The notes: generated by a model from the sequence alone, not told the origin. A stretch of DNA of 64,000 bases from Alteromonas stellipolaris (GCF_001562115.1 NZ_CP013926.1:4154001-4218000); one strand, 5' to 3'; shown: positions 55,312 through 64,000, numbered from the stretch's first letter. Made by a program: numbers and translations.

Positions 55312-56934
55312 TCAATCATATTCACCAACCACCTTTACCAACTCTTTGTACAGCTTAGTTCCGGTAGCTATTTTATGCTGCTCATCAAGAATGTTACGCA
55401 AGTCTTGGGTGCTAGTAAGAGGATTCGCTAACACCACCCTAAACACAGTAATACAGTTGGTAGGGTATTCTGGCGCCTCTAAGCGTGTACGAGAGACAAA
55501 AGACTTCCCAGCCTCCCGTTGCTGCTTCTGTACAATTACAGTCAGCCTATCAAGCTTCTCGTTAATCTTATCTTTAGTGGCTTCATCTGCATGTTTAAGC
55601 TTTTCTTGCAGGCCAGCTGGGCAAACGCGGTAAGTCAGCAATGATAGTGTAGGCGAAGTGGTCAGTTCAAAGTCTGGGTGATTTGCAATCATATCGGCAA
55701 AAGTGCCCGCTTTTTCGATGCTTCTATCGATTAACAGCTCATAGCCCCTACGCCCAAATATATGCATGGCAGAATACACCATCATGGCCATGCCGTTACG
55801 CGAGCCTTCAAGGGTAGTCGCCCCTAAATCTTTAGAGCCCGCACGTAATATGTATTGTGCGTGATGGCGCACTGCATTGGCATCTTCAGGGTTTTTAAAT
55901 AACGCCATACCTGCGCCCATTGGCACATACATTTGTTTATGGGCATCAATTGTGACCGAGTCGGCACGCTCAATACCTTTTAAGCGATGTTTATATTGCG
56001 ATGAGAACAAAGTTGCCCCGCCCCATGCAGCATCCACATGGAACCAGCAACCTAGCTCTTTAGCTACGTCAGCCAATTCATGAAGCGGATCGACATGCCC
56101 AGTTTCAGTAGTACCACCAACGCCAACAATAGCCAGTAATTTGTTGCCTTCTTCCTGATAGCGTTTACCAGCGGCCAGCGCTTTTTCAGGGTCAAGGGTT
56201 TGATTCGGAGCAGGTAATGATAATAATTGATCGCGGCCTAAGCCTAAGGCATCAACCGCTTTTGATAAGGAGTAATGCCCACGTTTGCTACACATCACAC
56301 CAAGATGATTGATATCGTGGAAGCGATAAGCCGCAGCCAGCCCTGCTTTTGCTACACCAGCAAACCCCTCTTGCGGGCCCAAAATTTTATTTCTCGCTAC
56401 CCACAAGGCGGTAATATTGGCAATAGTACCACCGGAACAGAAGGCACCTAAAGAACGCTTTGCACTGTGTAAGTGACTATCGTAGAAGTCTTTCGATTCG
56501 TCATAAACAAGGTTATGCATCATGCCTAGCACTTGACGCTCAAGAGGCGTGAAGGCCTTAGAGGTTTCAATTTTCACCAGGTTCTGATTAAGCCCCACCA
56601 TCAATTTAGACAGAGGCAAATGAAAATAGGGTAGTGCAGAGGTCATATGACCGATAAACGTAGGCGAATAGGTATTTACCGAATGGGCAACTAGTTTATC
56701 TAGCAAGCTTTCAGCATGGGTTGACACAAACTCTGGTGATTCAGGTACTTTAGAATCAGAGAAGTCTTTCTCAATTTCTTCTAGCGAGGTTTTTTTGGTA
56801 ACAACGTGCTGCGACAAAAAATCTAAGATATTGTCAGATAAATGCTGTTCAATTTGAGCCATCTTTGAGTCTTTGTGTTCAGGCTTGGTAAAGACCCTAA
56901 ACAAGTGCTCTAGACTAACTTGCGCTTCACCCAC
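55312..56934 (-). CDS. panP: PLP-dependent aspartate 1-decarboxylase PanP (putative)
   Basis: This 540-residue group II PLP decarboxylase has the PLP-lysine motif TIDAHKQMYVPMG, the Asp-binding FHVDAAWGG and GTIANITALWVARN. It resembles glutamate decarboxylase-like proteins. In Vibrio, Shewanella and Alteromonas relatives a form called PanP supplies beta-alanine from aspartate where the pyruvoyl enzyme PanD is missing. Its place next to panBC supports that role (inference). The start is a GTG with GAGG 8 bases upstream; an internal ATG (56862) lacks a ribosome site. Glutamate or sulfinate decarboxylation cannot be excluded. Confidence 0.88.
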   Translation of the reverse strand: MGEAQVSLEHLFRVFTKPEHKDSKMAQIEQHLSDNILDFLSQHVVTKKTSLEEIEKDFSDSKVPESPEFVSTHAESLLDKLVAHSVNTYSPTFIGHMTSALPYFHLPLSKLMVGLNQNLVKIETSKAFTPLERQVLGMMHNLVYDESKDFYDSHLHSAKRSLGAFCSGGTIANITALWVARNKILGPQEGFAGVAKAGLAAAYRFHDINHLGVMCSKRGHYSLSKAVDALGLGRDQLLSLPAPNQTLDPEKALAAGKRYQEEGNKLLAIVGVGGTTETGHVDPLHELADVAKELGCWFHVDAAWGGATLFSSQYKHRLKGIERADSVTIDAHKQMYVPMGAGMALFKNPEDANAVRHHAQYILRAGSKDLGATTLEGSRNGMAMMVYSAMHIFGRRGYELLIDRSIEKAGTFADMIANHPDFELTTSPTLSLLTYRVCPAGLQEKLKHADEATKDKINEKLDRLTVIVQKQQREAGKSFVSRTRLEAPEYPTNCITVFRVVLANPLTSTQDLRNILDEQHKIATGTKLYKELVKVVGEYD

Positions 56935-57210
56935 TCAACCGACCTCACTTTAAAATGACTCTTTTTCAAGAAAACACAACCCAACTTCGTTGCCTACGCT
57001 GAAAGCGATCATAATACTTTCAGGGTCACGAACTTTACCTCAGATTGCCCACTACGCCAAGCGTATCCCGATGATTTGACCGTGTATCAACACAAGATAT
57101 CCTGTAGTGATAATTCGCTATCAATACTGTGAAGTCGGCTAAACTTCTCAAATGATGATGGGTAGTGCTATATTTTGCTTATACATAAGAATAAAAATAA
57201 AGGCTGCAAT

Positions 57211-57930
57211 GTGCCAATAAGAGCCGTAAGTGAAACCGTTTCTATCAATAATATCGTTCCCTACTTTCAACCCATAATGGATTTAAGGTCGAACCGTGTG
57301 TGGCGTTACGAGTGCCTGGCTCGTTTAATAACTGCCGAAGACAAAACCTTTTTGCCTAGCGAGTTTCTCTACCTGATTGAACGGGAACAACACGTTAAAG
57401 CACTTACCGAAGCGATGTTCTCCCAAAGTGCCCGTTACTTTCGCCATGTACAAGTGCCGTGGAGCATTAATATTAGTGCGCGAGATTTACTCAACGAAAA
57501 CCTGACCACCACGCTTCTTTCCCATTTAATAGACTACCCAAACCCAAAAAGAGTCAGCATTGAGATAAGTGCCGCCAGTGCATTAACCCACCCAGAACTA
57601 ATGCAAGCGTTTGTTGAGAGATGCGCAGAAGCAGGGCTTGGGGTTTTCTTAGATAACGTGGGTGAAAACCCAGGCAATATTAATGCAATATTGAATATGC
57701 AGATTAAGGGCATCAAATTAGCCGGTGGTTTGATAAGCCACTATGAACAAGATGACGCAGTGCAAGATTACGTCGACAATTTGCTCGCACTTTGCAAAGC
57801 GCGAGCGATTAGTGTGGTAGCAGAACATATTGAAACAGATTTACTGCTTGAAAGCGTGAACAAACTGCCCATTCAGTATGCACAAGGCTATGTCTTTAGC
57901 CCTCCACAACCGACTACCCCCCATCACTAG
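57211..57930 (+). CDS. Stand-alone EAL-domain protein, partly degenerate
   Basis: This 239-residue protein is a single EAL domain: IVPYFQPIMDLRSN, RYECLARL at the EAL position, NISARDLL, IEISAAS, IKLAGGL, VVAEHIE and QGYVFSPPQ. The DDFGTG loop is LDNVGEN, so the second metal Asp is Asn. Phosphodiesterase activity is thus doubtful, while c-di-GMP or protein binding is possible. Start is the GTG at 57211 with AAAGG 7 bases upstream, not the TTG at 57175. It converges on the TrmB-like gene with a 27-bp gap. Confidence 0.85.
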   Translation: MPIRAVSETVSINNIVPYFQPIMDLRSNRVWRYECLARLITAEDKTFLPSEFLYLIEREQHVKALTEAMFSQSARYFRHVQVPWSINISARDLLNENLTTTLLSHLIDYPNPKRVSIEISAASALTHPELMQAFVERCAEAGLGVFLDNVGENPGNINAILNMQIKGIKLAGGLISHYEQDDAVQDYVDNLLALCKARAISVVAEHIETDLLLESVNKLPIQYAQGYVFSPPQPTTPHH

Positions 57931-57957
57931 GCGTCGGTAGCTGTGCTCGCCCTTATT

Positions 57958-58638
57958 CTACGTGCCGCCTTCGGCCTCTTCTGAATTGCACTTGAGCGAC
58001 CAGCAGTGTTGCCCGCTAGCGCGATATTTGCGTTCAAAAGGGGTCATGGCGTCATCAGACGTAATTTCAGTCAAATCAGATACCAAACCGTATTGAGAAG
58101 CAGCTTTAGCAAATTCCATTAAATAAACCAACCAATTACTACGCACTTCAATATTGGGGGTAATGGCCATTAAGTCTGTCATTGCTGCACTACCGTGCCA
58201 GCGTTTTTGCACCTGGGTTTTCTTCGGATACGGGTTCGGATAGAACAAGCAATGCTGGCTCACCTTCCAATTGGCCCTGTGAACCAATCGCCAAAAGTCA
58301 TTCACATCGGCGCGGATAACCCGATAGTTATCTTGCCCAGCGGAATAATGCTGATGCTTATCCACCCGCTGCGCCGATTTGTCTAAACCAATAACACGGC
58401 ACTCAGGGTTCGCCTTAGCAATATTTGATGTGCTTTCACCCACGCCGCAGCAAGAGTCCAAAATAATATCGCCGGTAAACCCATCAAGCCATTCGGTTGC
58501 TTCATCGAAGGCGAGTTGCGTATGCTCGCCAATAGGGCGCTGGTTTTCTGATGACTTATACCGCTTTACCAAGTCATCGAGTTTTTCGTGCACACCTTCT
58601 TGATTCGTAGTGATGCTTCTAGAATTTCCACTTGCCAT
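57958..58638 (-). CDS. TrmB-like SAM-dependent methyltransferase
   Basis: This 226-residue protein resembles tRNA (guanine-N7-)-methyltransferase TrmB: motif I ILDSCCGVGEST and the signature YPNPYPKKTQVQKRWHG (family FPDPWPKK..HxKRR). It is divergent and may be a second TrmB-type enzyme with another target. Its start overlaps the yadH-like stop (TAATG), tying it to the ABC exporter operon, for which no functional link is obvious. Confidence 0.8.
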   Translation of the reverse strand: MASGNSRSITTNQEGVHEKLDDLVKRYKSSENQRPIGEHTQLAFDEATEWLDGFTGDIILDSCCGVGESTSNIAKANPECRVIGLDKSAQRVDKHQHYSAGQDNYRVIRADVNDFWRLVHRANWKVSQHCLFYPNPYPKKTQVQKRWHGSAAMTDLMAITPNIEVRSNWLVYLMEFAKAASQYGLVSDLTEITSDDAMTPFERKYRASGQHCWSLKCNSEEAEGGT

Positions 58639-59450
58639 TAACTACGTATTCCTTTGCCCGTTTTAAGCAGGTAATAAGCAACAGCAAACAGCACAACATT
58701 GAAGCCCACCAATAATACTAACGATAAAGTAACGTCAACATCTGAAACACCTAAGAACCCGTAGCGGAAACCATTCACCATATACACAACAGGGTTGGCC
58801 TTACTGACCCACTGCCAAAACTCTGGTAGTAAGCTGAGAGAATAGAATACGCCGCCAAGGTAGGTTAACGGTGTTAGTACGAAGGTGGGTACCACACTAA
58901 TATCATCGAACGTTTTAGCAAAAATGGCGTTGATTAACCCTGCCGTTGAAAACAGTGATGAGGTAAGTAGCACCGTAAGAATAATGATACCAATGTGGTG
59001 TATTTGCACATCAACGAAGAACAGCGATACCAAGGTAACAATAATACCAATTAGCACTGCCCTTGCTACACCGCCCCCTACAAAGCCTAGAATGATCACC
59101 GACGTGGGCACAGGAGAAACCAGTAACTCTTCAATATTTCGCTGAAATTTCGCACTGAAAAAAGACGACGAAACATTTGCGTATGAGTTGGTGATAACCG
59201 ACATCATGATCAAACCTGGAACAATAAACTCCATGTAAGAAAAGCCGCCCATTTCGCCTATTCGGTTACCGATAAGGCTACCGAAAATAACGAAATACAA
59301 GCTCATGGTAATAGCGGGTGGCACTAAGGTTTGGATCCAAATGCGTAAAAAGCGAGTGCACTCTTTTATCCAAATGGTGGTTAGTGCCACATAGTTTTGT
59401 TTGAACCAGCCAATCTTTTCGTCAGACTGTGTGTTTGCCTGTGAATTCAT
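58638..59450 (-). CDS. yadH: ABC-2 type export permease, YadH-like
   Basis: This 270-residue permease has six TM segments and the ABC-2 signature regions (ITMSLYFVIFGSLIGNRIG, SSSFFSAKFQRNIEELLVSP). It pairs with the upstream ATPase gene, 2 bases away. The exported substrate is unknown. Confidence 0.9.
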   Translation of the reverse strand: MNSQANTQSDEKIGWFKQNYVALTTIWIKECTRFLRIWIQTLVPPAITMSLYFVIFGSLIGNRIGEMGGFSYMEFIVPGLIMMSVITNSYANVSSSFFSAKFQRNIEELLVSPVPTSVIILGFVGGGVARAVLIGIIVTLVSLFFVDVQIHHIGIIILTVLLTSSLFSTAGLINAIFAKTFDDISVVPTFVLTPLTYLGGVFYSLSLLPEFWQWVSKANPVVYMVNGFRYGFLGVSDVDVTLSLVLLVGFNVVLFAVAYYLLKTGKGIRS

Positions 59451-59452
59451 GT

Positions 59453-60409
59453 TTAACCCTCTGCCTTTGCCGTTTCAACCAAACGTACAAACAGCTCTTC
59501 TAATCGGTTTGATTTATTACGCATACTCAGAACTTGAATACCTTGCTCGGTTAATTGAGCAAAAACAGGGTTTAACCCTTCTGCCTTTTCTACATCAACT
59601 TCCAAGGTATGGTCGTCAAGTAAACGACTTTCGTAACCTGTAAGAAGCGGCTTTTGCTGACCAAGATTGATATCCAACACAAACGTTTCTGTATTTAATT
59701 TCGACAACAAGGCCTTCATACTGGTGTTTTCCACAATGGTGCCTTTGTTGATAATGGCAATATTGCGGCACAGCATTTCTGCTTCTTCCAGATAATGCGT
59801 CGTTAAGATAATGGTAATACCTTGGCGGTTAATCTCTTCTAAGAAGCCCCACATTGAACGGCGGATTTCTATATCTACGCCAGCGGTAGGCTCATCAAGT
59901 ATTAATAAACGAGGCTCGTGCATAAGAGCACGGGCAATCATTAGCCTGCGTTTCATTCCGCCTGATAACTCTCGGGCTCTGGCATCACGTTTTTCCCATA
60001 AATCGAGCTGGGCTAAATACTTCTGTGCGCGCTCTTTCGCTATGCTTCTGGGAACCCCGTAATAACCCGCTTGGTTGAGCACTATTTGCATCACGGTTTC
60101 AAACTGATTGAAGTTGAATTCCTGTGGCACTAGGCCAATACACGCTTTGGCTTGCTCTTTTTGGGTATGAAGGTCGTAACCAAAAATCGATACCTTTCCA
60201 TCGGTTTGATTAACCAAAGAGCTAATAATACCGATGGTGGTAGATTTACCCGCACCATTGGGTCCAAGTAGGGCGAAAAAATCCCCTTTGTCGACAGTGA
60301 GATCGACGCCTTTAAGCGCCTGTACGCCACCTTTATAGGTTTTGGTTAAGCCTGATATATCCAACGCTTTCATGTGCTGCCCGTAAGTTGCTCGTAAGTT
60401 GCTCGTCAT
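59453..60409 (-). CDS. yadG: ABC exporter ATPase, YadG-like
   Basis: This 318-residue ATPase has Walker A GPNGAGKST, Q-loop VPQEFNFNQFE, signature LSGGMKRRL and Walker B LLILDEPTAG. The start is set at the ATG at 60409, which has a perfect GGAGG 6 bases upstream; a second ATG (60373) opens the conserved domain. Between them lies an 11-base tandem duplication that puts the first ATG in frame (see findings). Confidence 0.92.
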   Translation of the reverse strand: MTSNLRATYGQHMKALDISGLTKTYKGGVQALKGVDLTVDKGDFFALLGPNGAGKSTTIGIISSLVNQTDGKVSIFGYDLHTQKEQAKACIGLVPQEFNFNQFETVMQIVLNQAGYYGVPRSIAKERAQKYLAQLDLWEKRDARARELSGGMKRRLMIARALMHEPRLLILDEPTAGVDIEIRRSMWGFLEEINRQGITIILTTHYLEEAEMLCRNIAIINKGTIVENTSMKALLSKLNTETFVLDINLGQQKPLLTGYESRLLDDHTLEVDVEKAEGLNPVFAQLTEQGIQVLSMRNKSNRLEELFVRLVETAKAEG

Positions 60410-61188
60410 TTAAGGCCTCCATAAATGAAGTCCCTGTTAATCGAAAAGCTCTATAGATCGAGAGCTATGTAAATCAAGTGTGCTTTAAATTCGGTTGAGG
60501 TGATTACCAGTTAGTCATGATACACCGACAACAGTGATAACGTGACGGCATACCCACCGCCAGAATGTTTAAAGCACAGTGCTGGTAAATGCGATTAATT
60601 CAACCTTTGCCGCGACAGAGGTATTTAATGCCTATTCCGCCAATGCTATCACCAATTTAAAGACGTCATAAAAAAGGGGGTAATTATGTCACATTTATTG
60701 TCCTTTCGGTCTGCCACTCCCCTGTACTTGCCGATTATTTTGCTGTTCTTATCGATTTGTTTATCGAAGTCTTAACATAGGGCTTTTTATATACTGCGGG
60801 CACAGCGCGTTTTGTGCCTGATAGTTAGCTGACAACAGACTAATTAGCGCAAGAGGAGCGTGACCAGAACGAGAGCGTGCTGACCGAGATAAAAGTGGCT
60901 TAACTAGAGATAGATGTATAAAAAAGCACTGCACCTAATTGGGGGCTAGGCACAGTGCAAGGGGTTGGCGTACCAAAGTGAGTCATACTTGAGTCAATCT
61001 GTCTTCCCAAGCACAGATATAGTTAACCAAGCAGACAAGGCAATATCAGGGCACAATAATGGAAAAGCTATTTTGTTTAATGGCAAATATGGCGAAAAGC
61101 GGGCGACTTTATGGAATTTGCGCCGAACTCAGGCACGGGCGCTTTTGCCAAGGTATAGTAGAGACAAGAATGATTGAGAGAAGAATTC
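60410..61188. other. Intergenic region yadG / pdsR
   Basis: These 779 bases hold the 5' regions of yadG (left) and pdsR (right). One candidate 29-residue membrane peptide is listed separately. A frame at 60965-61177 starts with TTG, has no ribosome site and is not called. Confidence 0.45.
60686..60775 (+). CDS. Candidate 29-residue hydrophobic membrane peptide
   Basis: The frame starts MSHLLSFRSATPLYLP and continues with an uninterrupted hydrophobic stretch (IILLFLSICLS) before KS and stop. GGGGG lies 5 bases before the ATG. The composition fits a single-TM small protein. No family is recognised and chance cannot be excluded at this length. Confidence 0.4.
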   Translation: MSHLLSFRSATPLYLPIILLFLSICLSKS

Positions 61189-61878
61189 ATGCCTAAAACC
61201 ATTGCACTAGTAGAAGATGATGCTGCTATAAGAGAAAACTACCTTGTTGCCTTGAGATCACAAGGGTACAAAGTTAATGCATTTGAAGATCGCCCCTCGG
61301 CAACTCAGGCGTTTAACGAGGCACTGCCAGATTTAGCTATTATTGATATTGGTTTAAAAGAAGAAATGGAGGGTGGCTTCTTGTTATGCCAGCAATTGCG
61401 AGGTTTGTCGCCCACCTTGCCTATAATCTTCTTTACCGCCAGAGATAATGATGTAGATACCATTAGTGGGCTTCGCATGGGTGCTGACGACTACTTAACT
61501 AAAGATATCAGCATGGCACACTTACTAGCCCGTATCGCCGCGCTTTTCAGACGAAGCGATTTAATGTCAGCCCCTGTTGAACAAAAAGACGAGCTTCGTA
61601 TAGGTGAATTAAAAGTAGATGCCTCACGCATGACGGTAAGTTGGGGCACTGAGCCCGTCGCCTTAACCGTAACCGAGTTTTGGATGTTGCACGCATTGAT
61701 TAAACACCCAGGCCACGTAAAAAGCAGACAACAGTTAATGGATGAGTCTCGCATGGTGGTAGACGACACCACCATTACTTCTCATATAAAACGAATGCGC
61801 AAAAAATTCATTCAGTTAGACCCCCAATTCGACCACATAGATACCGTTTACGGTATGGGGTATCGATGGCAGTTGTAA
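61189..61878 (+). CDS. pdsR: Proteobacterial dedicated sortase system response regulator PdsR
   Basis: This 229-residue OmpR-type regulator has a receiver (D10/D11, phospho-acceptor D53 in AIIDIGLKEE) and a C-terminal winged helix (about 135-229, TSHIKRMRKKF, VYGMGYRW). Stretches such as FFTARDNDVDTISGLRMGADDYLTKDIS and AHLLARIAALFRR match the PdsR family of marine proteobacteria, which accompanies a dedicated sortase and its single target. The ATG at 61189 is preferred to one 15 bases upstream. pdsS follows after 12 bases. Confidence 0.9.
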   Translation: MPKTIALVEDDAAIRENYLVALRSQGYKVNAFEDRPSATQAFNEALPDLAIIDIGLKEEMEGGFLLCQQLRGLSPTLPIIFFTARDNDVDTISGLRMGADDYLTKDISMAHLLARIAALFRRSDLMSAPVEQKDELRIGELKVDASRMTVSWGTEPVALTVTEFWMLHALIKHPGHVKSRQQLMDESRMVVDDTTITSHIKRMRKKFIQLDPQFDHIDTVYGMGYRWQL

Positions 61879-61890
61879 GGTATTGCTAAC

Positions 61891-64000
61891 ATGCGATTAA
61901 GGTTCTCCATACGCTTACAGTTACTCGTGTTGTCACTGTTCTTTTTTGCCATTCCTTACCTTGGCTATAATTACGTATGGGAGCTAGAGCAATACCTTCG
62001 CACCGGTCAAGAGCAAACCATGATAGGTACAGCACGGGCTGTTGCAACCGCCTTACATGAGCGTCCTGCGTTATTCGACAGCGAATCGGCTTATTTAAAA
62101 GACGTTCGTCCAGGCACTGATTTATACGCGCCACCTATTCCCTATCCTATTCAACTTGATGGTGAACTAAATGATTGGCAACAAGTTGACGACTTGCTTA
62201 CCCACTATGGCGCTAACGAAATTGTTGAACGCTTTACTAGCGTGCAAACTAACGACGGAACCAAAAGCGCCGCTAGCGAAAATAAGGACGCCGCTAGCGA
62301 GGGCAAACAAACAAGCCTTTCATTCGAACATATGGTGGGCCGATATGATCAGTTCCTGTATGCCATGTTCAACGTTACCGACGATACCTTGTTGTGGCGA
62401 CAGGAAAATAGTTTAAGTGTTGAACGAGGCGACCATTTACTCATTGGTATGCAAACCCCAGCAGGTGATTTAGCACGATATGTGGTTGCCCCCTATGAGA
62501 GTGGCTGGGTAAATGCGTTTAAATTAGCAGAGTCTGGCGCGACTAATCGTGCGGTGGAAAATGCGTTAAGTATTCAAGGGCGCTGGCAAGAAACCGCTGC
62601 TGGCTACAACATTGAACTTCGCTTTCCCCTCTCCATGACCTCGGGTGCACTCGCCTTTGCCATTGTTGACGTAGACGACCCGGTAACAAGGCAGAAGCGC
62701 TATGCTATTGGTACCGCCAACACGAATAACATTGATGAACTAGGCACGGTAGTAACACCGTCACCAGAAATTGAGCGCATATTAGCAGGACTAAAATATG
62801 CCGACTCCCGCGTATGGGTAATAGACAATCATAAGCGGGTATTGGCGCGAGCAGGTGATATACAAACGGCTTCAGGGCTAAATACTGCCAAGCGAGAAGC
62901 AAGCGAAAACCTGATATGGCGCTGGGTAGAAACCCATTGGTTACTGCCCTTGTATTACCATATTCTCACTAAGCCACCCGCTGATTTTGTAGATGAACTA
63001 GAGGATGCCTATGCATTGGCGGGCCGAGACATTGGTTTAGCCCTTAACGGTCAACCAGATTCATTATGGCGCTTAACGCCAGATAACAAAGCCGTGGTTG
63101 TGTCTGCCGCTTACCCTATTTTTATTGAGGGTGCGGTAATGGGTGCAGTGGTTGTAGAGCAAACCACTAACGGTATACGCACATTAAGAAACCGCGCTTT
63201 AGAGCAGCTTTTTCATGTTATTTTGGCGGTAATGATACTAGGTACCCTAGGCTTATTGCTTTTCGCCAGCAGAATATCCAACCGTATCAGGCGACTTCGA
63301 GATAACACCGAAGCCATTATTGATGCCAATGGGAAGATTGTCGGTAAATTACCTGTTGCCAAAGAGGGTGATGAAATTGGCGATTTGTCGCGGGCGTTTT
63401 CCGATGTTTTATTGCGATTGCAGCAATACAACTCCTATTTAGAAAACATGGCTTCTCGGCTTTCTCATGAACTTAGAACCCCTATCGCCGTGGTAAAGTC
63501 ATCACTTGACGCCTTGTCTCAAGTGAGTGCTCAAGCCCATACCAGCGCTAGTCTAGAAGAGCAAGCAAACACGGTGGCGCAAAACAGTGCTCAGCAAGAA
63601 GTTTTCGTTCAACGTGCCCAGTCTGGTATCAGCCGTCTAAGTTCCATTTTAAATGCCATGAGTGAAGCCACCCGCTTAGAGCAAGCCATTGCGCAGGAAG
63701 ATGTGACCACCTTCAACATGATTGACGTGATTAAAGGCTGTGTGGGTGGGTATCAGCATGCTTATACCGACAGACAGTTTGCACTATCTTATTCACCAGA
63801 CGTAGCGATGCTAAAGGGCGCCCCCGATCTTATTGCGCAAATGTTCGATAAAATCATTTCTAACGCAGTAGATTTTAGTCAACCCGACAACATCATAGAT
63901 GTAGCCGTTTATGCCAAAGATAAAAGAATCATTCTCACCGTAAGCAACCCCGGCCCCCTATTGCCCGAAGGAATGAAACAACAACTCGTACAATCGATGG
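61891..64000 (+). CDS. pdsS: Dedicated sortase system histidine kinase PdsS, 3' end cut by window
   Basis: About 703 residues are visible and the frame stays open to the window edge. Order: TM1 (about 8-28), a large periplasmic region with a family-9 carbohydrate-binding-like block (PIQLDGELNDWQQ), TM2 (about 440-460), HAMP, HisKA with H526 in SRLSHELRTPIAVVKSS, and the start of HATPase_c. The N-terminus (LRFSIRLQLLVLS, then GTARAVATALHERP) fits the PdsS family. It presumably phosphorylates PdsR. The sortase and target genes would be expected to the right. Confidence 0.9.
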   Translation, partial: MRLRFSIRLQLLVLSLFFFAIPYLGYNYVWELEQYLRTGQEQTMIGTARAVATALHERPALFDSESAYLKDVRPGTDLYAPPIPYPIQLDGELNDWQQVDDLLTHYGANEIVERFTSVQTNDGTKSAASENKDAASEGKQTSLSFEHMVGRYDQFLYAMFNVTDDTLLWRQENSLSVERGDHLLIGMQTPAGDLARYVVAPYESGWVNAFKLAESGATNRAVENALSIQGRWQETAAGYNIELRFPLSMTSGALAFAIVDVDDPVTRQKRYAIGTANTNNIDELGTVVTPSPEIERILAGLKYADSRVWVIDNHKRVLARAGDIQTASGLNTAKREASENLIWRWVETHWLLPLYYHILTKPPADFVDELEDAYALAGRDIGLALNGQPDSLWRLTPDNKAVVVSAAYPIFIEGAVMGAVVVEQTTNGIRTLRNRALEQLFHVILAVMILGTLGLLLFASRISNRIRRLRDNTEAIIDANGKIVGKLPVAKEGDEIGDLSRAFSDVLLRLQQYNSYLENMASRLSHELRTPIAVVKSSLDALSQVSAQAHTSASLEEQANTVAQNSAQQEVFVQRAQSGISRLSSILNAMSEATRLEQAIAQEDVTTFNMIDVIKGCVGGYQHAYTDRQFALSYSPDVAMLKGAPDLIAQMFDKIISNAVDFSQPDNIIDVAVYAKDKRIILTVSNPGPLLPEGMKQQLVQSM

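Noticed and set aside
60965..61177. 70-residue frame before pdsR
   Set aside because: Starts only with TTG without a ribosome site and has no recognisable features.

Overview
The window looks like chromosomal DNA of a marine gammaproteobacterium, most likely Alteromonas or a close relative. Core genes sit in typical gammaproteobacterial order (rsmD-ftsY-ftsE-ftsX next to rpoH; rpmE, priA, ftsN, hslV, hslU; sfsA-dksA-gluQ-pcnB-folK-panB-panC; yihY, dtd, yiiD). The proteobacterial dedicated sortase regulators, a PLP-dependent PanD substitute and a bacterial HMG-CoA reductase fit a marine Alteromonadales genome. No tRNA, rRNA, CRISPR array, insertion sequence or prophage was recognised.

Layout. 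1-3913 (minus): ubiE/ubiJ (ubiquinone synthesis), a Tag-family DNA glycosylase and oligopeptidase A. 4233-8750 (plus): a four-gene signalling cassette made of an HTH-receiver protein, a PhnD-like periplasmic binding protein, a membrane histidine kinase and a receiver protein with a degenerate HD-type output. 8964-18454: glutathione reductase, a molybdopterin oxidoreductase, a secreted beta-propeller amidohydrolase, a 2.4-copy tandem repeat of about 214 bp, and HMG-CoA reductase.

18837-23858 (plus) is the most novel part. It is a compact, apparently co-transcribed peptide natural-product locus: HlyD-type adaptor, C39-peptidase ABC exporter, stand-alone LuxR-type HTH protein, a 74-residue precursor with a textbook double-glycine leader, and an MvdD-like ATP-grasp ligase. 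This is the layout of an omega-ester/amide peptide (graspetide) cluster, but the core motif (TLAIGEDGG) is not that of microviridin or marinostatin. A hairpin with a short U-run between precursor and ligase could keep the precursor more abundant than the enzyme.

23913-37545: hslUV, ftsN, priA, rpmE, malic enzyme, metJ and metF with MetJ operators between them, yihY, a DUF2959 lipoprotein, proline iminopeptidase, dtd and yiiD. 37665-48904: rpoH, two tandem EAL-HDOD paralogues, ftsXEY (ftsY carries a 15-unit hexanucleotide repeat), rsmD, yjaG, yhgN, a small HTH protein and pepB. 49007-56934: sfsA, dksA, gluQ (with a low-complexity insertion), pcnB (probably starting at a rare AUC or AUU codon), folK, panB, panC and the convergent PLP-type aspartate decarboxylase panP. 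57211-64000: a degenerate EAL protein, a TrmB-like methyltransferase with a yadGH-type ABC exporter, a candidate 29-residue membrane peptide, and pdsR/pdsS, the second cut by the window edge; the sortase and its target would be expected just beyond it.
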